Assembly: GCF_963678635.1 (NCBI RefSeq)
Contig: NC_087062.1
Coordinates: 77,060,349-77,124,348 of the forward strand
Direction of reading: 5' to 3'
Origin: Symsagittifera roscoffensis
Lineage: Eukaryota; Xenacoelomorpha; Acoela; Convolutidae
Length of the DNA: 64,000 nucleotides
This document shows positions 26,901-34,938 of the stretch, in pieces. Every line of letters starts with the position of its first letter. Positions within the stretch are counted from its first letter, which is position 1. The translations under genes were made by a program, and so were the position numbers. Under the pieces are notes generated by a model that was not told the DNA's origin, did no database searches, and saw nothing but the letters and a program-made list of their open reading frames with translations.

Positions 26901-27804
26901 TTTTTGTCGGAATTTTTTTATATTATTCGAAAGATATTGTTGTTCTGAGCTTAAATTTGAAAAGATATTTCACCTGTGATCATTTTTCGTAAAATTATGA
27001 GGGTTTAAATATTGCCATTTCGGCCAATTTAGAACAATTAACGCGCGATATATTTCGCGCGATTAACGCGTAAGCGGAGATTTAATCCGTCTGAGAAATC
27101 GTTCCAAATTGGTTGAACGAAGCTTATTTGCCATAATTGATTTATTACAAAGAGCGAAATTTATCTTTTTGTATTTCATATGGCGTGTGGGGGGATGATT
27201 TTCAAAAAAAAAATCCAATTAAAAAAAATTAATTTAATTTTTTTTTATATGTTATAACTGCTCCATAAACCTTAAAAGGCAGTCGGAACATTCAGGGCTT
27301 TGCCCTGATACGAGAAGTCTTGTGTATATTTAGGTATGAATAATACGAATAAGCAGCTTAGCATTGTTTTGTCCGGAAGCCTTACAATTTTTCGAAGCTT
27401 CGGCAAAGTTTTACTTCAGTTTTTTTATTGTGGTCTCAAAAAGTTATATGCGATCATTTTATATGCTAAGAAACGATAGTCAATAGCATTCAAAATTATT
27501 TAAGGTTGTATTTTTGAGTTAAGAATTAGCTTCGAATCAACAAATTTCACTATTGTTTAGTCTGTACGGCTTTTCAAAGGATTTTAGCACGCTGAGAGAG
27601 ACCTAAGAAGATGACCGTTTTTTCAAAAAACTCTATCAGTTACCTTTTACATGTCATTGATAAGTTATAAATTTGGGTGGACTGTTATAACTTGATAGAA
27701 TACTAACTTCTTCGAGGTCCTGGAAGCCAGAGGGAATGTCGTCCTTGCCGCTCATACTGCGCATGAGATTAGAGTGTAGAATGGGACTACTACCCACAAG
27801 ACCA
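8814..27804 (-). CDS. Myosin light chain kinase-like Ser/Thr kinase (five exons)
   Basis: Coding exons in gene order are 27804-27708, 26761-26301, 16594-16461, 11849-11627 and 8961-8814. All join in phase at GT-AG introns and give 353 residues. The kinase domain runs from about residue 54: glycine loop GSGKFG (62-67), ATP lysine K84, helix-C E99, HLDLKPEN catalytic loop (171-178) and DFG (193-195). The activation segment ends VAPE (216-219), with GTAEF where GTPEF is usual. After the kinase, residues 320-345 are a basic helix with W332, I336, V339 and M345 in the 1-5-8-14 spacing of calmodulin-binding MLCK tails. By family, Ca2+/calmodulin relieves this autoinhibitory tail and the enzyme phosphorylates myosin regulatory light chain. 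No Ig or Fn3 domains were found upstream, so this looks like a short MLCK, though 5' exons may be missing. An in-frame ATG at 27764 could be the start. Confidence 0.88.
9030..9415 (+). mobile_element. HINE-like element, family B, right end missing
   Basis: Starts tgttccgaatttggaagaaa and shares with the other B copies the runs acggaatatttatgctcggt, cgatcgaaataat and the gcgaattattccgc-type core. The hairpin right end is absent. A 31-bp direct repeat lies inside at 9144-9205. Confidence 0.6.
9144..9205. repeat. 31-bp direct tandem repeat (two units)
   Basis: Two near-perfect units starting gaagatattgacttcctgag, at 9144 and 9175, inside the family B element. Confidence 0.85.
9639..10732 (+). 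mobile_element. HINE-like element, family A, interrupted by a hAT-like MITE
   Basis: The left end is ctccgacttttgtaac with taacggaatatttatgctcg following, and the core ttaattgtcc-type region and gatttgatccgtctgagaaa are present. The right end is split: ttcagggctttgccc ends at 10149, and the remainder ctttgccctgatacgagcagtcttg resumes at 10708 and ends at 10732. The interruption is the element described separately. Confidence 0.75.
10150..10707. mobile_element. Non-autonomous hAT-like MITE inserted in a HINE
   Basis: The 558-bp element has perfect 16-bp terminal inverted repeats, CAGGGGCTCCGTAAAA at the left and its exact complement at the right. It is flanked by a perfect 8-bp duplication CTTTGCCC (10142-10149 and 10708-10715). 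Removing it restores the terminal hairpin of the surrounding HINE. An 8-bp target duplication with CAGGG-type ends fits the hAT superfamily. No transposase frame is present, so it would depend on a source elsewhere. Confidence 0.85.
10991..11222. repeat. 116-bp tandem duplication
   Basis: Two adjacent copies of a unit beginning tcagactcaattttggcgcc, offset by 116 bp and nearly identical. Neighbouring sequence repeats the phrase ttcggcactct several more times. Confidence 0.85.
11627..11849 (-). CDS. MLCK-like gene, exon for kinase subdomains IX-XI
   Basis: The acceptor is CACAAAATAG. The first two bases complete the Asp codon to give the DMWSVGVITYILLSG helix-F motif. The exon continues SPFMGEN and ends at AAGCACAG before the donor GTAGGC. 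An alternative acceptor 15 bases upstream would be out of phase with the preceding exon. Confidence 0.88.
12365..12857 (+). mobile_element. HINE-like element, family B
   Basis: The left part has ttccgacttgggaagaaaac and acggaatatttatgctcggt. The right end reads cattcggggctttgccctca then atacgagcagtcttg. The degenerate fragment at about 12900-13085 (gcgcgcaataaatttcg, gggtatttaagccgg) is a second, truncated relative directly downstream. Confidence 0.65.
13800..14010 (+). mobile_element. tRNA-derived SINE-like element
   Basis: B-box-like tgctcgaatccgg at about 13856-13868, then the shared tail ggtttgtcggcttagttgcc near 13940-13960. Confidence 0.45.
14170..14375 (+). mobile_element. tRNA-derived SINE-like element
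   Basis: B-box-like ggtttgagtcc at 14217-14227 in a tRNA-like context (aaggtcaggggtttgagtcc), followed by the family tail with tttttcggcttagttgcaac. Confidence 0.45.
14690..15435. repeat. Degenerate tandem array, units of about 115-190 bp
   Basis: The phrase ctaac.acgtgtt recurs near 14977, 15152 and 15341, followed each time by a gcttagtg-like segment, aaattactt-like sequence and tggttgtgtttctcgtctg. Two more worn units precede it (near 14700 and 14810: gtgtacgcttaaaaag, gagtaaacgcttaagaa). About five units in total, the last three the clearest. Confidence 0.65.
15585..15900 (+). mobile_element. Repeat with tRNA-Met-like head
   Basis: A tRNA-like segment spans about 15722-15790: A-box-like tggctgaatgattag, anticodon-loop-like cccataa, then tcggagttcgaatccga, a perfect T-arm. 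Acceptor stem halves do not pair, so it is not a working tRNA. Flanks on both sides (ttctaacctgattcgcaagg, gctgctttttgtcgt) are shared with the copy at 36.5 kb. Confidence 0.5.
16120..16330. repeat. Dispersed repeat with ggcgcc core
   Basis: Contains gagcacgctccccttcaaaa, tatactggcgccc and ggtcagggggtcggatccct, in the same order as copies near 1.7, 3.2, 38.9, 47.1, 49.2, 59.6 and 61.0 kb. It has no coding capacity. Confidence 0.5.
16461..16594 (-). CDS. MLCK-like gene, exon with DFG and VAPE motifs
   Basis: The acceptor is TTCATTTCAG. The first base completes a Ser codon. The exon encodes NKIKVIDFGLAQ and LWGTAEFVAPEVINY and ends ACAG before the donor GTCACA. The intron on its 5' side is 9.7 kb and holds the satellite-like array, a fold-back MITE and HINE copies. 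Confidence 0.88.
17488..17585. repeat. Short degenerate tandem repeat, about 35-40 bp
   Basis: Three imperfect units carry cgtattttacgagaagag or variants (cgtattttacgttacgagaa, cgcatttaacgagaaaag). Confidence 0.6.
17930..19880. repeat. Degenerate satellite-like array in a kinase intron
   Basis: About 2 kb in which a theme recurs with many changes: a gaaacaacttgaaatatttc-like block, then catagcttgaatagcttgc, then tagaaaaactt and a cggtcta-like block. Clear units sit near 18212, 18290, 19195, 19340, 19430, 19520, 19630 and 19800. The spacing is irregular, mostly 75-115 bp. The array lies in the 9.7-kb intron between the two central kinase exons and carries no open frame of note. Confidence 0.7.
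20565..20944 (-). mobile_element. HINE-like element, family A, internally deleted
   Basis: Read on the minus strand it begins TGTTCCG and ends with CTTTGCCTTGATATACGAGC, with TCGGAACATTCAGGGC before it. The core is shortened. Confidence 0.55.
21485..22173. mobile_element. Cluster of HINE fragments
   Basis: A plus-strand left half starts tgttccgactttcgatacga (21485) and runs to the gcgatatattta core near 21740. It is followed by two minus-strand left ends whose outer limits are 21936 (ggaaca) and 22173 (gggaaca). No right-end hairpin is present, so this is a pile-up of broken copies. Confidence 0.55.
23624..24223. mobile_element. Fold-back MITE, possibly Tc1/mariner-like
   Basis: Two inverted arms of about 225 bp, 23624-23848 and 23999-24223, surround a 150-bp centre. 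Matching landmarks include gcgcaaattcaggattttac with its complement near 24200, and ctcatctgcactaagt with acttagtgcagatgag. The ends read CACTAGTGGAaaaa and CACTATTGGAcaaa. TA follows the right end and TG precedes the left, compatible with a worn TA target duplication. No transposase frame is present. Confidence 0.75.
24650..25183 (+). mobile_element. HINE-like element, family A, nearly full length
   Basis: Left end ttccgactttcgatacgaaa, core cgcgcgatatatttcgcgcg, right end agtcggaacattcagggctt then cgccctgatacgagcagtcttg, followed by TTTAAA. It lies in the large kinase intron, antisense to the gene. Confidence 0.8.
26301..26761 (-). CDS. MLCK-like gene, kinase N-lobe and catalytic-loop exon
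   Basis: The acceptor is CCATTTCAG and the exon begins GTT in phase 0 (VEAPFEVRN). It holds the glycine loop, the ATP lysine in LACKYID, helix C and HLDLKPENILL, ending CCAGAGAG before the donor GTAAGT. The long plus-strand open frame over the same bases is a shadow. Confidence 0.92.
26810..27322 (+). mobile_element. HINE-like element, family A, full length (513 bp)
   Basis: Starts TGTTCCGAC after ...cagttat and ends GAGAAGTCTTG before tgtata, so it sits between T and T. Both the terminal hairpin cagggctttgccctg and the inverted end cggaaca are intact. On the gene strand its edge is only 48 nt upstream of the splice acceptor of the main kinase exon. Confidence 0.85.
27708..27804 (-). CDS. 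MLCK-like gene, most 5' exon recovered
   Basis: In frame with the kinase exon at a GTTAGT donor, it encodes GLVGSSPILHSNLMRSM and SGKDDIPSGFQDLEE. The left boundary (after ACTAG) has a weak pyrimidine tract, so the true start may instead be the ATG at 27764. Confidence 0.6.
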
Positions 27805-27849
27805 CTAGTGTATTAAGTTATAAGTTATTATAAGTTATTATAGACCCGC

Positions 27850-28045
27850 CTATATTGCAATGCAAATGGAACGCACGATCAAACAGTTCTGGCCCACAGG
27901 ATTCAGCCGCACCAGCAGATAAACTCGAAGATTATTCGATCTGACTGCAGCTCGTTATAGAATCCGTGATTGTTAAACACGTTAGCAGAAGTCTGAATTG
28001 TCTTGAGTATAGAGATCTGTGCATTTACAGTAACAAGTCTGTTAC
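27850..28045 (-). other. Possible coding stretch upstream of the MLCK-like gene
   Basis: On the minus strand a frame without stops covers about 50 codons and includes LVTVNAQISILKTIQTSANV and FNNHGFYNELQSDRIIFEF, which looks protein-like. A shifted frame directly after it reads LVRLNPVGQNCLIVRSICI and stops. A donor GTGCGG would join the first block in phase to the kinase leader exon through a roughly 110-nt intron. It could equally be a decayed gene fragment with a frameshift. I do not recognise the family. Confidence 0.25.
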
Positions 28046-28049
28046 TCAA

Positions 28050-29110
28050 TCCCAAAGTGCTTCAGAGCTAGACAATGTAAATGGGTTCCGGCAAGGCTTA
28101 GTACCGATCAATGAAATTGTTTCCAAATAAAAACAAATGCCAAAATAATTTTAGACCCGAAAACTAAATTCGGCAAGGATTAATGAAGGACCGTGAATCT
28201 AAAGTGTTCTATAAATACCTGAAGCAGTGAAATACATTGTTTCAAGATAAGCTAATCAAAACCATAGCATGTTCTGTGGACTTTTCCGTGTCATGAAAGG
28301 CGTTTGTCTCTCCTAGACATGGAATTTCGCAAGAGTGGGTTAATACTTTGAAACTGGGTTGCATTGTTTGGAATAAAGTGCGAGCTTTGGGGTTTCAGCC
28401 AATGTTCTCTATGTAGTAAACCAGCAGGAATGTTTTTGTTTTCAGGAGTAAATTTGGTTTAATAGTTTGGGGATTCGTTAATCTTCACCGGGTCTGAGTT
28501 TCGGGATAGCCACGTGTTTTGACTGTTTGTGCTAAACTTAGTAGTTGGCTGTCCGGCTTGAATAAAAAGCTATGAAGTGTTAGTGTTTTTGAGTTCTTGT
28601 CAACCGAACTGAAATCGAAGTTGTTTTGGATTTTGAGGCTAAACGATATAGACCTGACAAGTTAGGTACTAAATTCCGAACTCCTATGTATCCAAATTAA
28701 GAAAAACTTTCTCGCAAAATAATGTCTCGGAACTATTTGTTTTCCCCAGTCACTGAGACGATTTAATTGCATTTGATTGTGAATCAGCTCCAGTTAATTA
28801 TTCTAATGGATGCTTAAAGAGCCACCATAAGATATTCTACTTAAAAATGAAGAAGATAGGGAATCTATTTTTCATTAAGGGCTTGTTTAACTTTCCTTGT
28901 TTGGCCTCAAACTACTCTCAATTTTTCTTATTTTATTTATTTTTATCATTCGACTGACGGTGATCAGCATTCGTTTTGAGGCTGAACAGATTTGTTACTC
29001 GTTCAACATTTGATCACATTGGCACCAAATTTAGGACTGTGTCATAGCGAGGTCGAATAAGAACATCGTGTTCAAAAGCAGGCAAACTTATGTACAATTT
29101 GTTTTATAAA
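28050..29110. other. Intergenic stretch without recognised feature
   Basis: No exon, element end or repeat unit could be supported here. Confidence 0.35.
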
Positions 29111-29117
29111 TTGCCAA

Positions 29118-29652
29118 CAAGACTGCTCGTATCAGGGCGAAGCCCTGAATGTTCCGACTGCCTTTTAAGGTTTTATGGAGCAGTAATAACTTTAAAAAAT
29201 TAAATGTAAGAAAAAATAAAATGAAAATTTTTTTTTTCTAAAATTTGATTTTTTTTTGTGAAAATCATCATCCCACACGCCATACAAAGTATAAAACGAT
29301 AGATTTCGCTCCTTGTAACAAATCAATTATGGCAAATAAACTTCTGTCAACCAATTTGGAACGATTTTAAGACGGATTAACTCTCCGCTCACGCGTTAAT
29401 AGCGCTAAATATATCGCGCGTTAATTGTCCCAAATTGGCCAAAATGGCAATCTTTAAACCCCCATTACTTTACGAAAAATGATCACAGGTGAAATATCTT
29501 TTCAAATTTGAGCTCAGGACAACAATACCTTTCGAATGATGTAAATAAATTCCGTCAAAAATGGCTAGGTAAAAAGTCGAAATTTGTCTGAAGAAAAAAA
29601 AACCCACCCCGAGCACAAATATTCCGTTACTTTCGTACCGAAAGTCGGAACA
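29118..29652 (-). mobile_element. HINE-like element, family A, full length (535 bp)
   Basis: Read on the minus strand it runs TGTTCCGACTTTCGGTACGA ... GGCTTCGCCCTGATACGAGC AGTCTTG, flanked T|T. It is followed at 29665-29735 by a worn left end of a related element. Confidence 0.85.
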
Positions 29653-30587
29653 ATAATAAAGTCGAAACTTGTCTGGAGAAAAAATCACATCAAGCACTAA
29701 CATTCTATCTCTTACTTCAAAAATCGAAACAATGATAAATTTTTCAAGCTCAAAAGCGTTTTTTATATAATTAACATCTGAGCAAAAATCAAAGAGCAAA
29801 TATCTCTGAGCATCTGAAAAATTCAATCCATTTAAAGGTTCAAAAGTGAAAAGCTCATCTATGCTACACCGCTGTTATAACAGCATTTAAGTCGGAAACT
29901 AATTTTTCTTACAAAAATTACGTGAACGGCAACGCTTGGCGCAAGTTTTTGTTAAAAATGACAAAATCACGATTTTGTATATACACTTATTCAAACAACT
30001 GTTTTTACAGCCTTTTTGTTTAGCTGTATTAAGTGCGGTTTCCGTACAAACAATCTGATGTTGATTATATTCATTGAATATTTCCTAACTTTTTCATTTT
30101 TATGAGCATTTTTACACACCTGTCTGGCGAGCTGTTGTTTTTCGGGCTAAAAAAATTTCGCAGGGTTCATGTTTGTGACCAGTTGAACAAATTCATTTGT
30201 TTTTAAGAATACATAGAGGTGGAAATTTATAAAATCAAAAAAAAATGTCTTGTTAAAAAATCTAGAGACTGGAACTTGTTCTATCAAAATTGATTCGGTG
30301 CAGTCTTCGTATAGTTAGGCTAATCAGTTTTTAATCATTAATTTTGATCGGACCATTTCATGCGTAAGTACTCCATTGTGTATAACAGACCTAGCAAATC
30401 CGCAGTTAACTTGTATCATTAGCGAACTGTTACTGTAAAATCAAACCAATTGAATATGCCGTTTCAATATCAAACCCTTTAAATGTCTAGATTTTCCTTA
30501 AATATCTGTATGCGGCTGCTAAAGCTTCAACCTTCTTATTTAATTTTTGAAATTTGGCTGCTTCTGATCGTAATTTTTGTGGTGACT

Positions 30588-30974
30588 TTCGAAGAAAGTG
30601 CGGAATATTTATGCTTGGTGTGAATTTTTCATTCAGTCAATTTTCGACTTTTTAACTAAACAATTTTGACAAACTTTTTAATACCATCTGAAAAATACTG
30701 ATGTCTTGTGATCATTTTTTATCTAATTTGGCCAATTTCGGATAATTAACGAGCGACATTTTGCATTCTTATAACACGCTTAAGCGATGGGTTATTGCAT
30801 TCAATATTGAACTATTAGAATAAAAGACTCCCTTTGTTGATAAAATTTTGGGCGGATAATTTGAAGAAAAATAATTTTTTTACTTCTCAATATTTTTGTC
30901 AATTTTGCAACCAAATTTACCTTAAGTTGCAGTTGGAACATTCAGGACTTCGCCCTGAAATACGAGCAGTCTTG
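30588..30974 (+). mobile_element. HINE-like element, short family A/B variant
   Basis: Left region gactttcgaagaaagtgcgg and tatttatgcttggtgtg. The right end is ggaacattcaggacttcgcc then ctgaaatacgagcagtcttg. One T separates it from the next element. Confidence 0.65.
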
Positions 30975-30975
30975 T

Positions 30976-31392
30976 TGTTTCGACTTTCGAAGAAAACGGA
31001 TTATTTATGCTTGGGGTGTTTTGTTTTTCTTCAGTCAGTTTGCGGCGATCGAAATAATAGTTTTTGACAAAAAAAAACTTTGTACACTACTGAAGATGTT
31101 GACTCCCTGAAATAAAATATCAAAAGATATTTTACATATGATCATTTTTTGCAAAGTTTCGGAGTTTAAAAACTTCCAATTTTGTCATGCTCTGGACCAA
31201 CTTAAGCGCGTTTTGAAGATGATATTCATAAAGTTAAAAGCGTAACGCTATTTATTTATGCCTGCTGAATACTCCCGCCCAACAAAATTGTTCCAAATTA
31301 AATTGAGGCTAGCTGGTTGGTCGTATTATTTTCGTACGACTCAAATTTTTACACTTTATCTTCGTTATTGCCCTGATATAAGAGCAGTCTTG
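30976..31392 (+). mobile_element. HINE-like element, family B, back to back with the previous copy
   Basis: Starts tgtttcgactttcgaagaaa, with cggcgatcgaaataat in the left third. The right end is shortened to attgccctgatataagagca then gtcttg. It abuts the preceding element with a single T between, as expected for insertion between T and T next to an existing end. Confidence 0.65.
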
Positions 31393-31461
31393 TTTCAATT
31401 TGAATTTGAAATCTTTTGATACTTGCCTTCTATCATGCCATTGTTCTGAGTTGCAACAATC

Positions 31462-31644
31462 TACCTTATTTTGAATGGAAAACAAAAAGAAAAAAACTAA
31501 AACAAACCCGAATACGAAATTCCTCCCCATTTTCAATGATCGGAACAATAAAGACAATTGTTCCGATCATTGAAAATGGGGAGGAACTTCGTATTCGGGT
31601 TTGTTTTAGTTTTTTTCTTTTCGTTTTCCATTCAAAATAAGGTA
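31462..31644. repeat. Large palindrome, two family C ends head to head
   Basis: Inverted arms 31462-31549 and 31557-31644 (88 bp each) differ at only two positions, with a 7-bp spacer aaagaca. Each arm is the left end of a family C element (TGTTCCGATCATTG). The left copy is cut off just outside the arm, while the right copy continues to 32182. Confidence 0.9.
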
Positions 31645-32182
31645 CCGAAATTAATCATTGGACTGGGTTGAGTGATACATCATAATGAAGCACTTTCATT
31701 CGAACCGCATTAAAAAATTCCCAACATTTTTTTCTAGTGTCGAGAAAAACCGGTTTGAAATTTTTGTTTTTTCGTCCAACTTCGAGTGAATGAGCAGTCT
31801 TACATTAACTTATTTATGCTTAATTTAAGACATGAAAATTTGTTTTTACTCAAATGAAGCTGGTTTTTGGAGTTTTTAGCTTCATCTTAGGAATCAAAAA
31901 CTTCAAAAATTTGCGAAAAAAAATTATTGAAAAATTAAAAGAAAATTTGAATTTTTTTTCTATTTTTTTTTTGTTATTTTTTGTTATTTGTTTTCAAAAA
32001 TTGTTTTCCAATATGCATATTCTTTAATGACTGAGCAAAATGCTTAAGCTCTACTTTTTTGGTCGAATTCCTTTATCACACCACGTCAAAAAAACGACAC
32101 TAATTTGAAAAATTAATTTTGTTGTGATTTTTAAGACTGGTTGGAACATCCTGTGCTACTTGCGCAGTAACCAGCTATCCTG
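31559..32182 (+). mobile_element. Family C element (Helentron-like architecture)
   Basis: Begins TGTTCCGATCATTGAAAATG. Its right end reads ggttggaacatcctgtgcta then ccagctatcctg before TT. The inner inverted copy of the left end (tggaaca) and the T|T placement match families A and B, but the body and final hairpin differ. A relative lies at 61427-62032. Confidence 0.6.
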
Positions 32183-32791
32183 TTTATATTAAGTAAATTG
32201 TTTTCAGAAATGTATTTTTCTCAACCTAAGCTTTTAAACAACCAACTGTTTTAATTTTTCGAGGTAAATTGTGGTTAATACTCTGGTATAGTTTTTAAAC
32301 AAACTTTCCTAACAGACGATTCTCATAAAATTCACAGATTTTCATTTTAGGAAAAACCGCAAATTTCTGCCCTTGGCAAGTTTTTTTTAAAAAATGAAAA
32401 AAAAATGTTCGTGAAAAGATGGTCGAAAATATTTCGTTTTTCAGACAAATTTAGAATGAATGATTTAAATTTGATGAATGTTGCTATCTACAGAAATGTT
32501 GTTTCCATTTTAAAAAATCATTTTAAACGAACTGTTAAAGTACGATCAAACCAAATTACATTCATTACAATTTGGTTTTGTTGCTTGTTCTCAGCGTTTT
32601 GTGCAATGAAAAGAAAATTCTGCCTCCTTGTAAATTTTTATGGCTTTTATAGAATCATAAGTTTTGTCACTTGTTGTTTCGCAGTTTGACGGTCGCCTGG
32701 AAACGGGATTACTTAGCAAACTGTCGTCAAGAAATTTCTTTTTTTTTCTGCACTGGCGTCTTGGAACAGTATGTACAGGTTGCTCTTTTGT

Positions 32792-33318
32792 TGTTCCGAC
32801 TTTCGATACGAAAGTAACGGAATATTTGTGCTCGGGGTGGGTTTTTTTTTCTTCAGACAAATTTCGACTTTTTAACTAGCCGTTTTTGACGCAATTTCTT
32901 AATATCATTCGAAAGCTATTGTTGTCCTGAGCTTGAATGTGAAAAGATATTTCACCTGTGATCATTTTTCGTTAAGCTCTGGGGGTTTAAAGATTGCCAT
33001 TTTGGCCAATTTGGGACAATTAACGCGCGATAAATTTCGCGTTATTAACGCGTAAGCGAGATTTAATCCGTCTTAGAAATCGTTCCAAATTGGTTCAAGG
33101 AAGCTTATATGCCATAATTGATTTGTTAATAGGCGCAAAATCTATCACTTTGTACTTAATATGACGTGTGGGTGGATGTTTTTACATAAAATCTCAAATT
33201 TTTTCAAAATTTTTTTTATTTTTTTTATTACTTTGAATTTTTTCATCTTATTAATGCTCCATAGACCTTAAAAGGCAGTCGGAACTTTCAGGGCTTCGCG
33301 CTGATACGAGCAGTCTTG
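32792..33318 (+). mobile_element. HINE-like element, family A, full length (527 bp)
   Basis: TGTTCCGACTTTCGATACGA at the left, cagtcggaactttcagggct and tacgagcagtcttg at the right, flanked by T on each side. Confidence 0.85.
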
Positions 33319-33989
33319 TTTGTTTTGTTCCGACCAGTTGCCAAAAAAGATGGCAGGGTTGCAAATGTCGGAGCCTTCAAGTGCTGGTAGATAGCTGCAC
33401 TAAAATTAAGAAATCAAGCTGAGTATGATTTTAAAATTTTATAATTTTCTCGAACTAAAAAAACGTGTTCTTATAAGCAAAAAAAACCGTGGTCGAAGCC
33501 GTTTGTAGATTTAAAACAAAACAGAAGCAAAATGCTAATTGTAGTGAGTAAAATCAAACCTAATTTGCTTAAACTATCAAGGTCGCGATTTGCGACTAAT
33601 TCTAAAATTTTCAAACTAGCTCCTAAGTGACTTCCACAACCAAAATTGCATAGTCTGCGGAGAGTTATATAGCCCTGAACAAAGTCTGAAATAAGCCATC
33701 TTTAGCCGAGATTGTCTGTACTTTGGAAGCGATACAGTCTTTAATGGCAATTTCGTCTGCAAAATAGTCAAGATTTAGAGATAAAGTTGCAACAATCTAC
33801 AAATTAGAAGCAGAAGTCTAAGAGAAAAAGTCGGATTATTCTGGAATTGAGTCACCATAATCGGGACTCAAAATCGCGATAGACTGAAAAGTGTCGATAA
33901 TCAATGTTGTGTTAGTTTGAAACACGTATTGTTTAGTCGTATTGCGAACAACGTGAGCAAAAACTCAAACTATTTTTTTAAAATTGTAG

Positions 33990-34169
33990 CACAAAACTGC
34001 TGCCGTAGTTACAAACGCTGGGGCCTTTGGCGGACACTTTGACAATGATCGCATCGCATCGAACGCGTACACTTTTCTTTCGGATGCGGAAATGTTTAGT
34101 GTGAACAAGCATGTCACAAATACTTTTGTATCAGCCACAATGCATTGCGTAGAAGTGTTTGTTGTATAA
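33990..34169 (+). other. Orphan exon-like open frame
   Basis: A plus-strand frame opens right after an acceptor-like tattttttta...ttgtag and runs 59 codons to a TAA, beginning HKTAAVVTNAGAFGGHFDND and ending MHCVEVFVV. It is richer in G+C than its surroundings and has balanced residue use, unlike the Phe/Lys/Ile-rich noise frames nearby. There is no obvious partner exon. A short phrase KKDGRVANVGAF near 33340 is vaguely similar. The family is not recognised. The overlapping minus-strand frame is less protein-like. Confidence 0.3.
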
Positions 34170-34212
34170 TTTTCAGTTGAACCACCTCTAGTCCTCAATG
34201 TGATCAACGCGG

Positions 34213-34938
34213 AGAAACATTCAGCCCTGATAGAAGCGAAGAAGTCTTGTTGTTCCCACCTTTATATGTCATAATTGATTTGTAAAAAATCTCAAATTGA
34301 AACAAGACTACTCGTATCAGGGCGAAGCCCTGAATGTTCCGACTGCCTTGTAAGGTATTATGGAGCAGTAATAACATTAAAAATTAAATGTCTTGAAATA
34401 AAATGAAAATTTTTTTTTCTAAATTTGAAATTTTTTATGAAAATCATCCCCCCACACGCCATATAAAATAGAAAAAGATAGATTTCGCTCCTTGTAACAA
34501 ATCAATTAAGGCAATAAGCTTCTTTCAACCAATTTGGAACGATTTCTGAGACGGATTAACTCTCCGCTTACGCGTTAAAGGCGCGAAATATATCGCGCGT
34601 TAATTGTCCCAAATTGGCCAAAATGGCAATCTTTAAACCCCCATAACTTTACAAAAAATGATCACAGGTGAAATATCTTTTCAAATTTGAGCGCAGGGCA
34701 ACAGTATCTTTTGAATGATTTAAAAAATTCCGTCAAAAATGGCTAGTTAAAAAGTCGAAATTTGTCTGAAGAAAAAAAAACCCACCCCGAGCACAAATAT
34801 TCCGTTACTTTCGTACCGAAAGTCGGAACAAAAAACTCATTTTCTTATTAGATTTAATTTTTTCATGTTATTACTGCTCCTTAGACATTAAAAGGCAGTC
34901 GGAACATTCAGGGCTTCGCCCTGATACGAGCAGTTTTG
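34213..34938. mobile_element. Nested HINE cluster
   Basis: A 3' end fragment (aacattcagccctgatagaa ... gaagtcttg, to 34248) is followed by a plus-strand HINE body, 34250-34302 and 34831-34936. That body is interrupted by a full minus-strand family A copy at 34303-34830 (528 bp). The two host pieces rejoin within the aaatctcaaatt / tttttcatgttattact region. Confidence 0.7.

Noticed and set aside
29470-29826. 118-codon minus-strand frame
   Set aside because: Runs through a HINE left end; the same frame appears broken in other copies.
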